From NCBI RefSeq assembly GCF_023101765.2, contig NC_064221.1:9419465-9483464 (forward strand): a DNA stretch of 64,000 nucleotides, written 5' to 3'. The first letter of the stretch is position 1. Each line of letters begins with the position of its first letter. Below are positions 55,503 through 64,000 of the stretch, in pieces. Both the position numbers and the translations under genes were made by a program. The notes beneath the pieces were generated by a model. The model was given only the letters and a program-made list of their open reading frames with translations, ran no database searches and had not been told where the DNA came from. Origin of the DNA: Spodoptera frugiperda. Taxonomy: Eukaryota > Arthropoda > Insecta > Lepidoptera > Noctuidae.

Positions 55503-55628
55503 CCTCTTGCTACGGACTACCTAGCGGGTTTACCGGGGTTCCGGCTTGAAAAGCAGGAGTAGGAATGGGGTGGTTTTTAGTCAATAAGAGTCAAGAAGTC
55601 ATTGGATGATTATCCCCCTTAAAAAAAT
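55503..55628 (+). repeat. Family B element with A-run
   Basis: GCTACGGACTACCTAGCGGG, GGCTTGAAAAGCAGGAGTAG, GAAGTCATTGGATGATTATC, CCCCTTAAAAAAA. Confidence 0.85.
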
Positions 55629-55889
55629 GGCAAACCCCTCTTTTATAGATGAGGCTCATATTTCAGCAGTGGACTGTCACAGTATATATGTATGAATGTA
55701 TGTATGTAGATATGTTAATATGTTACGTACTCTTAGACTCAATAACTACGGTATTACTAGATTTAAAACACAATAGGAAAAATTACATCACATTTACATT
55801 ATGTTTATTTACGTAACTAAAAACCTTTATGGAACCACACGGTTGCTATATCGGAAGAGTTCAAAACCAAATCGATACAAATATCGATA

Positions 55890-56160
55890 CATTATCGATA
55901 AGTTACGCTGATTCGATACTATTGTACTGTAATGTTGGCAGTATTGCGTTCCGATTCACAATAATAAAACCTCTTTGGTAGCTGTGTTGTAAGGTTTTTA
56001 GTGTGCGGTTTTTGTGTGACGTAATTGTTATGATTTGTGTAGGGGTGAACGAGTGATGATATGTGTATGGTGTATGAAATCGGATTATGTGGCAGTATTG
56101 AGAATTTCGCAATCGAAAATTTCACGGAAGACAGTCCAAATAATTAAGAATTATTTGATC
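55890..56160. other. Intergenic stretch with short overlapping frames
   Basis: Two overlapping 68-69-codon minus-strand frames lie here (55903-56125). They lack homology, splice logic or repeats that I can identify. Not supported as genes. Confidence 0.4.
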
Positions 56161-56214
56161 ATATGCTTTACAATAGGTCCTTAACTGTCAAGATCGAAGT
56201 TAATAAAACTTTTA

Positions 56215-56437
56215 GGCTTTTTTCGGTATTTCGAATAATTTTCTCGAGTAATTTTCTCAGCAGTCTTCTCAGTTGTCAGAAGTCTGGAATTGTACCGGTT
56301 TATGGAAATAGGATTACCCCCTATTACATGACACTTATAACACACATTTTAAAAAGTGGATGTACATTATACAGTGGCATTACGTGCCGTAATGTGCACC
56401 TCTGCCTACCCTTTCGGAGAAAAAAGGAGTGACGATA
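56215..56437 (+). repeat. SINE-1 copy, tRNA head missing
   Basis: GGCTTTTTTCGGTATTTCG, AGAAGTCTGGAATTGTACCG, GATTACCCCCTATTACATG, CACCTCTGCCTACCCTTTCG. The TTTTCTCxxxxAGTAATTTTC stretch is locally duplicated. Confidence 0.86.
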
Positions 56438-56747
56438 CATATTATATCTAATCCCTTCTATTCCTTAGTGAGCTCCCATGTTACTCACAGTAAGAGTAGC
56501 CAACATAAACGACTTAGACAAACACAGTGACTTACAGCTTACCTTATAAGGTAATAATCGAAAGTTTGAATGCTAGGAAGTCGGAACATATGTACGTACG
56601 AGTCATACGACCAAATACATAGTTCACATGTCTTGTTAGTTCGCAAAGATTAGATCTTAGTAAAGTGCATCCAAGTTTGCGTTTGGGGAAAGCTGCTATA
56701 GATATTTAATATGTGATATGTATTATGAATGTATATTTTATGATAAA

Positions 56748-57032
56748 GCCGGTAAACGAGCAGATCACCTGATGGTAAGCAATAGCCGCTGCCCATGGAC
56801 ACCCGAAGCACCAGAGGCGTTACAAGTGCGTTGCCGATTTTTTGGGGGTTAGGAATTTAAGGGTTGTTGGGGAATTGGGGATTGGTTAGATTGGTAATTG
56901 GCCTCCAGTAACCTCACTCATACAACGAAACACAACGCAAGCGTTGTTTCACGTCGGTTTTCTGTGAGGCCGTGGTATCACTCCGGTCGAGCCGGCCCAT
57001 TCGTACCGAAGCATGGCTCTCCCACACTTAAG
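56748..57032 (+). repeat. Family A repeat, full-length reference copy
   Basis: TAAAGCCGGTAAACGAGCAG through AGCACCAGAGGCGTTACAAG, GGAATTTAAGGGTTGTTGGG and GAGGCCGTGGTATCACTCC to GCATGGCTCTCCCACACTTA. This is the least diverged copy in the window. Confidence 0.92.
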
Positions 57033-57159
57033 CATACTACGGTAAACATTAGTCTTTTGACCGTTAAAAGTTTATTCTTTAAACTGAGAATATATATCTT
57101 TGCCATAGGCACCACACAGGCATAAATACCTCAAAGCATTACATGATGAAGATGATCAA

Positions 57160-57215
57160 CGTCACGCCTTTTATCCCCGAAGGGGTAGGCAGAGGTGCAC
57201 ATTAAGGCATATAAA
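57160..57215 (-). repeat. SINE-1 3' fragment
   Basis: CGTCACGCCTTTTATCCCCG, AAGGGGTAGGCAGAGGTGC, ACATTAAGGC. Confidence 0.75.
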
Positions 57216-57479
57216 GCATTATACTAAAGAAAATATTCTCTTAATACCTTTCTAAAACGTACCTAAAGTCGTTGGGTCAAGTGTCATAATGATATGACAA
57301 CTGAGTGTTATGTAATGTGACGTGTAACAGTGATTCGAAGAGTATTCGTGGCATACATCTCGTTTATGTAAGCGACTGTACATCATTTTTGTGTGAGCAG
57401 ACGAGCGGTTGTATTCAGTTGTGTTGTATAGTTATATTACTAATGTTATTACTGTGAAAGTTTGTATGTATGTGTGTTT

Positions 57480-57617
57480 GTTTGTTACTTCTATTCACGT
57501 CAAAACAGCTAGCGCTTAAGATATCAATTTTGGAACAGGGGATTGATCCTTTGGTCTGTACTTCCATAGTGCCACTTTTTTCACCGTAGCGCGAGCGAAT
57601 CAGCTTGTAGAAGCTAG
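57480..57617 (+). mobile_element. Lep1-like Helitron 3' end, diverged
   Basis: The ending GCGCGAGCGAATCAGCTTG, TAGAAGCTAG, then T, with upstream AAAACAGCTAGCGCTTAAG and TTTTGGAACAGGGGATTG. The hairpin is weakened. Confidence 0.5.
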
Positions 57618-58007
57618 TATCTTATAAAACGACAATTAAAGTTCACTAATATATCCATCCGTAATTTCAATAGATTTTCTATATAAAATACTATTTTCTA
57701 TAATTCGCCATTGACTGTACAGTGTTCTACGGAAATCTTTATTTTTATGGCATAAGCAGGTAAACGAGCTCCTCAGCCATTTTGAAGTGATCGAGTAACA
57801 AACATACACGCAAACCCATAAACTCATGAACATTCGCATCTATAATATTATTAGTAAGATAAAGTTAATACAATATATATTATATTATTTTGCTCTGAAA
57901 TCGTAAGAGAAACGAAATTTAGAGCATTTAAGCACATAATTTTAGAAATGTAACGAAGAAATGTTTTTGACGAACAAATAATGGTTTATTTTTTTTTTTT
58001 TTTTTAA

Positions 58008-58082
58008 ACGTTGCCCCACATTAGGATTTTCTCCTGTGTCGTGGGTGCGTTTACAAACATACAATTCCACATGCACATGAGA
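58008..58082 (-). repeat. SINE-2 3' fragment
   Basis: A T-run, TTGCCCCACATTAGGATTTT, CTCCTGTGTCGTGGGTGCG, CATACAATTCCACATGCAC. Confidence 0.8.
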
Positions 58083-58089
58083 AATGATT

Positions 58090-58910
58090 TTTTTACCACG
58101 TATTATGAATTCATATTCAAAGAATTTGAATATGATTGCTTTTCTTACTGTGATATAATTGTTATATCATTTGTGGGTAACAATAGCAGCTTTATACCTA
58201 CATCGCGACCTTAGTACAAAGTAACACAGTCTACAAAAATGCAACTAGTGTCGCAAATAGATAAACAATAAGGTATCCAATGTAATAACAAGATAAACAT
58301 CAACCTATTGTACGAAAATATGACATAATTACAACTCAATTGCAATCACCTTTTTTCTAGATATAAAGAACTTATCTTTGATCAACGAAGCACAAGACTG
58401 AACAAAGCATCGTCTATAGGATTACAAAAGATGTTCTAATTTACACTATTTTATATAAAAAAACTATTTAGGTCTTGTTAAAATCTAGATTTTTGACTTT
58501 CACATTCACTTTTTCGAGAAAAGGATTGGATTAGAACATTTACTCGTGAGTTGGTTATTGTATAATTTTTATATAATCTTTTTTTTAAGTATCGTACATA
58601 AAAAATTAAACGGGCGTTTATGTGAATTTTATTGGTGTAATTAAGACTTGAGTTTTGCAAATGTAGGCGTTTGTAATAGTTCTGTCTATTTTTAGTTTTA
58701 CTGAAGAGTGAGTCTTTATGTTTATATTTGTTACTTTTATGCAAATTAGAGCCTAATAATATAATTCTTCTAATACTATGCATACATAAGAAATTTGAAC
58801 TCAGGAGTTGTACAAATTAAGATACATTTTTTTAGCAACTTAAGTGTCGCTAAAAAAATAAATATTAGCGGATAATCCCCCCAATATTTAATTTGCTATA
58901 TTTTTATTGT
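58090..58910. other. AT-rich intergenic stretch
   Basis: A 101-codon minus-strand frame (58478-58783) is Lys/Asn/Tyr-rich, as expected of AT-rich noncoding DNA, and has no motif I recognise. A small GTGTCGCTAAAAAAATA / TTTTTTTAGCAAC mirror near 58830 was noted. No gene supported. Confidence 0.4.
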
Positions 58911-58914
58911 TAAA

Positions 58915-58960
58915 CTAGCTGTTGTCCGTGACTTTGTCTGCGTAGAATAATGATATTAGC
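58915..58960 (-). mobile_element. Helitron 3' terminus fragment
   Basis: CTAGCTGTTGTCCGTGACTT followed by TGTCTGCGTAGAATAATG is the reverse complement of the Lep1-like hairpin and CTAG end; the rest is missing. Confidence 0.5.
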
Positions 58961-59579
58961 TATAGCTAGAATCAGTTAAAGTTTTTAAAGTCAAAGTCAA
59001 AGCATTTATTTCAATTAATCCTTAGGTAATTAGGCACTTTTGAAATGTCAAATTGAATTGTTCGTCAGTCGGTCTGTCAGTGAAGCTAAGTGCTCGTTCC
59101 AAAGTGTTTCAATTTATCTCTTTAGTATAAAATAAATAAACAAACAATCTATTAAAACAAAGTTCTATTTAACAACAACCATATTAAACAAATCCCCATA
59201 AAATAATTTAACGAGCTTCGAATGTAGCAATACGATTGATGTGGCACTTTATATATTCAGATTATACAAACAATGGTTCCATAGTGTGAACTTTATGTGT
59301 GGGAAATATAGCTAGGTATATTCTTTTATAAACTATTTGATATGCATATTACCGCAATGTAGTGTAGTTTGAATTTATAATTCTGTGGTATTTTGTTTGT
59401 TTCTTTTATGATTGTGTTATTGATATGTACATAGTTTGTTTTGCTATGGGAATAGTTAACTTATACTTAAAACTTGTGCTCTTGTATAGGTACTAAGAAT
59501 ATAATCATGTATTTTTAAAATGCAAATCCTTAAGGTTGATTATTTTTTAATAGATTGTTGGCTATTAGGCTCTAGTGAT

Positions 59580-59690
59580 ATTAGGCTCCGCCTCGAAAAG
59601 CAGGAGTAGACACAGGGTAGTTTTTAGTCAGTAAAAGTCTCTCCTAAGGCATAAGACGATATAGCCTCTCAAAAAAAGCCTAAAGAAAAG
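59580..59690 (+). repeat. Family B fragment with A-run
   Basis: GGCTCCGCCTCGAAAAGCAG, GGGTAGTTTTTAGTCAGTAA, CTCTCAAAAAAAG. Confidence 0.78.
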
Positions 59691-59694
59691 TGAG

Positions 59695-60370
59695 TACGTA
59701 ATTAAATGTGCCAATCACTATTATACAGGTTATACATTATACCTATAATGTATACCTAACGTGTGATAGGAACGAGCTTATTCCTCTGCGCTGAGTAAGG
59801 AATTACAAAAACAAAATCGTCATATAATATTTTCTGGCATTCAAAAATGACTTTTATAAACACATCCATTTATACTAAACACAAAAATATCGATAAAAAA
59901 CCGCTGCGTCTCAAACGCCGCGTTCAAACTGCTCGTCTACTACAAATGAACTCAAACACTCATTACATCAGAGGTCATGAAACGAACAAAAATTCAAAAA
60001 ACAATAGTTTTCTTTTACACAGTTCTCACTCGTAAAATAACAAATATTTGACCCTTAGAATGAGAACAGCATATTTACCCGACTTTTAGGAAGTATCCAT
60101 TATGACTTAATATCACCACGGTGGAAGTAATCCATTGTAGTTTTCACGGGTCATAATGGCCAAATCTGTCCATTGTCTACGCCGCTCAAGTCAATGGGCG
60201 TTAAAACGAAACAAAACCGTCAATTATTGCATTGTATAACTTATCTCCGTGAATTACGGTGTCAATTTGGTTGACATGAGATTTTTATCTTAAGCGCTAT
60301 TGTAGTAAATGGAGTTGTGTTATGTATTTTGTTGTAAATACGACAGTTTAGTACAAAGTTTAGAGATTAG
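59695..60370. other. Intergenic stretch without a recognised element
   Basis: A 62-codon plus frame (59847-60035) is basic and has no motif I recognise. No other structure supported. Confidence 0.4.
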
Positions 60371-60376
60371 TATTAT

Positions 60377-60646
60377 GGTGTTTTTCTACCAGAGATGTGC
60401 TATGCAGCTATGCTACGAAGATGTAATAGCTAAACTGTGAAAGTATGTGACCGTTTCCACTGATACTAAGCTATGTAGTTGTAGGAGGAAGATGCGTATA
60501 TTGACAGTGGGGTATCTCTCCATATAAAAAACATAGTTTAGCTGAGTCCGTTTCTACCAGTGCTAAGTTATGTGGACAAATGAATATGATTGGTGGACGC
60601 AAAATGCATCCACGTAGCATAGCACATCTTTGGTAGAAAAGCACTC
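60377..60646. mobile_element. Family C MITE, 270 bp
   Basis: GGTGTTTTTCTACCAGAGAT on the left, TTTGGTAGAAAAGCACTC on the right, followed by TAA. The middle is shorter than in the 48496 copy. Confidence 0.78.
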
Positions 60647-60751
60647 TAAAAAGGTTTGAAAGTATCCGATATTTGGTAACAAAACACTTCTTTAGCAATG
60701 AGATCAAAAACCATATTATATTTTAACTGATAGAAAGGATATGGCAATACG

Positions 60752-60812
60752 CTCTTGCCTCGCCCAAGGCGGGAGAAGTCATTGGATGATTTTCTCCTCG
60801 TCAAACAAAAAG
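60752..60812 (+). repeat. Family B 3' fragment
   Basis: TTGCCTCGCCCAAGGCGGG, AGAAGTCATTGGATGATTTT, then A-rich. Confidence 0.75.
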
Positions 60813-61054
60813 GAACCTTATTATCTTCTAACTAGCATGCAATTCATTAAGTGTAATGAAACCTCTTGTTTCTACACATGCAGATAAAATCGTTTGCCTA
60901 GATATATTTTTATCTTAAACAAAAAATTAATCATGCAAGACTAGGAATTCTCATGAAATTGTTATGACATGAAGTTACTGAAACAATTGACATAACACGT
61001 ACATATTTCGTTAATTTAACATAGAGTCTACATACGATACATACTCATAATATA

Positions 61055-61160
61055 TAATTTTATTATAACTTTCGTGAGACACACTAAATTAATTATTATG
61101 TTATCGGCTTACTCGCGTAACTGTTTGACGAGGAACTCGACTAGTTTCATGCTCATATAT
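61055..61160 (-). repeat. Family D repeat copy
   Basis: TTCGTGAGACACACTAAATT, CGGCTTACTCGCGTAACTG, GACGAGGAACTCGACTAG. It adjoins the SINE-1 copy at its right. Confidence 0.7.
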
Positions 61161-61168
61161 ATTTTTTA

Positions 61169-61476
61169 CATCGTCACGCCTTTAAGCCCGGAGGCGTAAG
61201 CAGAGGTGCACAACATTATGGCACGTAATGCCGCTATACAATGTACACCCACTTTTTACAATTTATGTTATAAGTCCCATGTAATAGGGGATGAGCCTAT
61301 AGCCATTTACTGGGCACAATTCCAAACAGCGTGCTACTACTGAGAAATTTTCGAAAAACCGTACAAAGCCGGAGAAAAGTCCAGTTATACTTTGCCCGAC
61401 CTGGCAATTGAACTCAATACCCCCTGTGCAGCAGTCGTACATGCGACCACTCGACCAACAAGACAGTCCCTGCAAA
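61169..61476 (-). repeat. SINE-1, full-length reference copy
   Basis: On the minus strand the tRNA-like head (TTGTTGGTCGAGTGGTCGCA, then a degenerate B box) is followed by GGCAAAGTATAACTGGAC, TTTTTCGAAAATTTCTCAG, GGCTCATCCCCTATTACATG, GCCATAATGTTGTGCACC and TTAAAGGCGTGACGATG. About 308 bp, the longest copy here. Confidence 0.9.
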
Positions 61477-61849
61477 TTATCTAATTAACTTTTTGAACAC
61501 TTAGTTCTTATACGTATTGCTCTAAATACTGCCTACTTTAATACGTTAGCATATATCGGATGATTGCAACATTAGGCTCAGGTTACACGTACAGTAATTG
61601 TTCATTGTGGTACCAGGTTTGATTCCCAGGCTTATCAAACAATAGATTTATCTATCTGGTTATGGTAATTAAACCTTGACTTGTTTTACTTTGATCTTTG
61701 ATTTGATTTTGAATTGAGGTTAGTTTTGATCAAAGTTGTCAAGTCTAATGTTGGGATTTTTTGACTTCAAAAGTTTATAGTCAATTGTTTGTATAGTTGT
61801 TATCTAGAATAGAAATAGGTAGTTTATCTATATACTAAACTTTACTTGT

Positions 61850-61935
61850 AACGTGGGAGAGCTTTATGCCAGGGCCTTTTAGAAAATCGTCGTGACACGT
61901 TTCGTGTGTGTGAGTGAGGTTACCGGAGGCCTTCT
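61850..61935 (-). repeat. Family A fragment
   Basis: ACGTGGGAGAGCTTTATGCC, AGAAAATCGTCGTGACACG, GTGAGTGAGGTTACCGGAGG. Confidence 0.7.
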
Positions 61936-61977
61936 AAATAGTTTTTTTTTGGTGTAATTTGGCTGGTTAGTTCAGGC

Positions 61978-62085
61978 TAACTAAAAGCAGGAGTAGGAAC
62001 GGGGTAGTTTTAAGCGTCTGACAATTTTTTTGCCTCGCCCAAGGTGGGAGATAACATTGGATGATGTTCCCCCACAAAAAAGGTG
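61978..62085 (+). repeat. Family B fragment
   Basis: CTAAAAGCAGGAGTAGGAAC, GGGGTAGTTTTAAGCG, GCCTCGCCCAAGGTGGGAG, CCCCCACAAAAAAGG. Confidence 0.8.
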
Positions 62086-62345
62086 TGATGATTTACCATC
62101 AGCTGATTGTCTGCTGGTTTCTTTCTAAACTGGTTTTACTTATCTTAACTTGTTTGTTTGTGTGTAAAAATTTAGTAATTGGAATTTAACCCCTTTGTGA
62201 CATCCGATCGATCTGATATTTGGTATACACTCTTAATCTTGATGACCATACAATATAAGCACATTAAAACAGTTTAAAATAAAATAAAGTATTTTTATCT
62301 AATACCAAAGTTAACAAATACTTAATTATTTTCTCCTTTTTTCAG

Positions 62346-62424
62346 ATGGTGCGCTTATGCGCTGTAGTGGCGTTATGCGCGCTCGTTGCGTGCGCCGGCG
62401 CAGCCGAGAGCTCCTCTCGTTTCC
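62346..62424 (+). CDS. First coding exon of a secreted protein (signal peptide), partial
   Basis: A strong acceptor (TTCTCCTTTTTTCAG) is followed immediately by ATG, and the exon ends CGTTTCC|GTAAGT, a consensus donor. The 26 codons plus one base encode MVRLCAVVALCALVACAGAA, then ESSSRF. There is a positively charged second-to-third position, a hydrophobic core and a small-residue cleavage region around AGAA-ES, all features of a Sec signal peptide. Codon choice is GC-rich, unlike the AT-rich surroundings. Because the ATG lies right at the acceptor, a 5' UTR exon must exist upstream. No continuation can be recognised in the remaining 1.6 kb, so the protein family is unknown. Confidence 0.65.
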
Positions 62425-62629
62425 GTAAGTATTATTATTACTAATTTAAATAATCGCCATTTTTATTACGCACTCTGCAGATTTAATTTATTTAATAATT
62501 ATGCAAATTGTGTTAAGCACTTTTATAATAAGAATTTAGAAATTAATAGAGCACATGATATGAGATAGGTATTTAAACAAAATTATGCTAATTGTGTTGC
62601 TTAATAGTAGGAAAGTGTGGTAGGTTATG

Positions 62630-62690
62630 TCTGTTTGGTTGAGTTGTTGTAAGTGTAATTGCTGAGTAAGAGGTCTCGGGTTCGTAGGTA
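62630..62690 (+). repeat. SINE-1-like tRNA head fragment
   Basis: TTGGTTGAGTTGTTGTAAGT, GTAATTGCTGAGTAAGAGG, TCTCGGGTTCGTAGG. Confidence 0.55.
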
Positions 62691-63221
62691 CTAAATAGAG
62701 TATTTTCAGCATTATTTCTACACATTAGGCAGATACTTTAGAAGAAATACTTTATTAGACCATTTGAGTGGCGAAAAACTAACCTTTTTAAAAGGCCAGT
62801 AATCGCTTACCATGTTTTCCATTCTATAAAAAATAATTTAATGGAAAGCAGGTAGCAAATATTGCATTAAATGCCAGCTGTACTACAACAGAGGTGACAC
62901 GCAAACCAAAAATAACACTTAGGCCACCAAATACTTATAAAATGCCGCTGGTCGTTTCTCAGTGGCTATTCACAACATTAGGACATACCCAGGTCCAACA
63001 GAAACAAAAGACAAACAATGTAGTAGCCACATTATTAGTGGACAATACGCAGTGTGGAGTCTGCGTAAGACTTGAGCAAACAAATATTATGCGTTTCGCA
63101 CATATCCTGTAGAACTTATGTCATATTTCTATGTGTTTATTGTTTACATTGTTTGGTATTTACTGGGTTGTGTAGGGTTACCATTACAAGATGTTAAAAT
63201 GGGTACCTAATGCCTAAGGAG

Positions 63222-63517
63222 CTTTAAAAGTATTTGCTACGGCTTTAATGGGAGGTAGTGTTGTGTTTGAAGATTACAGTAGTAAATATAAATTATTTAT
63301 ATGAGTATTTTCTTTTCATTCAGTTTGTTATTAAAGAGCTATGTCTTTCATTATTTCGTGTGTATTTGGGAACCACTTTTGCAGAGTAGAGTCAATGTTA
63401 ATTTAACTGCTTTAATTTAAATTGATTTAACTGGTCTAGGGTACAAAATTTCTTAACTATTGTAATCTTCAAACACAACACTATCTCCCATTAAAGCTGT
63501 GGTACATACTTTTAAAA
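63222..63517. repeat. MITE-like element with 62-bp inverted arms
   Basis: The left arm 63222-63283 contains GGCTTTAATGGGAGGTAGTG and TTGTGTTTGAAGATTACAG. The right arm 63456-63517 is its reverse complement with a handful of changes. The interior is AT-rich. No other copy in the window. Confidence 0.8.
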
Positions 63518-63548
63518 TACCTCATATATTAGAGGTATCTAGTTATCT

Positions 63549-63878
63549 TTGGGAGGAATTGTCAGAATAACATTGATTGTGCGCATCAAAAAACCGATTT
63601 TCTTTGTTATTTATTACTTTAGGGAATCGAACTTTATACCTCGTTATCGGCAGTCACAGTTGCAGTCATTTAAGCAAGTAGAAATTCGAAAGATAAAGAA
63701 AAAATATAATTTGAATATTACAATTTCGCACGAATATTCGAGATGTAAATTGGAACAAAGAAAAGTACTATGCTATTTGGAGATGCACTATAAAGCCACT
63801 AAACCCACCGACTTAATATTGCACTACACACAAAAAAGTTACCAAGGCTTCAAATCCCAAACTCTCATCAAAGAATAA
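63549..63878 (+). other. Unrecognised 109-codon open frame
   Basis: The frame is Lys/Ile/Tyr-rich, consistent with AT-rich sequence, with no domain, signal peptide or splice site that ties it to the exon at 62346. It begins just after the inverted-repeat element. Most likely chance. Confidence 0.15.
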
Positions 63879-64000
63879 TAAATCATACAACAAATAACTT
63901 AAAGTTCACAATCGCACATGCACCAAAATAAAACCATTATTGAAGAAATGCACATACATTGCCTAACGCATGGTAGCCCTACACACACATACGTAAGCTA

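Noticed and set aside
58478..58783. 101-codon minus-strand frame
   Set aside because: Composition is what AT-rich random sequence gives (Lys, Asn, Tyr, Ser), with no domain or splice context.
63549..63878. 109-codon plus-strand frame as a second exon of the secreted-protein gene
   Set aside because: No acceptor site fits, the phase after 62424 is not matched, and the composition is noise-like.

Overview
The window looks like nuclear DNA from a moth, most likely a noctuid-type lepidopteran. It is AT-rich, has short exons in long introns with GT/AG splice sites, and is packed with lepidopteran-style interspersed repeats: tRNA-derived SINEs, Lep1-like Helitrons, R1-, RTE- and CR1-like LINE ends, hAT and Tc1/mariner elements and many small inverted-repeat elements. 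No species can be fixed from the sequence alone. Nothing bacterial, plasmid-like or CRISPR-like was seen.

Only three genes of high confidence were found, all within 3.5-14 kb. A seven-exon minus-strand gene (3515-9951) encodes a 248-residue NIP30/PSME3IP1 (FAM192A) protein, a partner of the PA28-gamma proteasome activator. It is head-to-head with a two-exon plus-strand gene (10406-11086) for a 128-residue RABIF/MSS4 Rab-binding protein. The two start codons are about 450 bp apart, so they probably share a bidirectional promoter. A tRNA-Val(AAC) gene lies at 13872-13944. A signal-peptide-encoding exon at 62346-62424 is probably the first coding exon of a secreted protein whose remaining exons lie outside the window. 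A candidate non-coding first exon lies about 21 kb upstream (41316-41541).

Layout: 1-1200 repeats; 1200-3090 a 28-bp minisatellite immediately beyond the 3' end of the NIP30 gene; 3.5-11.1 kb the divergent gene pair; 11.1-20.9 kb intergenic DNA with fold-back MITEs and the tRNA; 20.9-26.9 kb two hAT-type elements with intact 8-bp target duplications, the second (3.8 kb) sitting inside a MITE and itself containing a SINE and an R1-like LINE tail; 28.1-28.8 kb a small inverted-repeat element carrying a FLYWCH zinc-finger fragment; 34.2-37.8 kb a four-level nest (SINE-1, SINE-2, long-inverted-repeat Tc1/mariner, Helitron); 38-64 kb mostly repeats, with a cluster of perfect palindromes at 44.2-44.35 kb and a MITE-like inverted repeat at 63.2-63.5 kb.

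The repeats are named here by local family labels. SINE-1 and SINE-2 are two tRNA-derived SINEs. Family A is an approximately 280-bp element ending in CTCCCACACTTAA. Family B is an approximately 150-bp A-tailed element that appears to be the 3' tail of R1-like LINEs. Family C is an approximately 300-bp TIR MITE beginning GGGTGCTTTTCCACCA. Family E is an approximately 145-bp palindromic MITE beginning CTTAGTACAAG.
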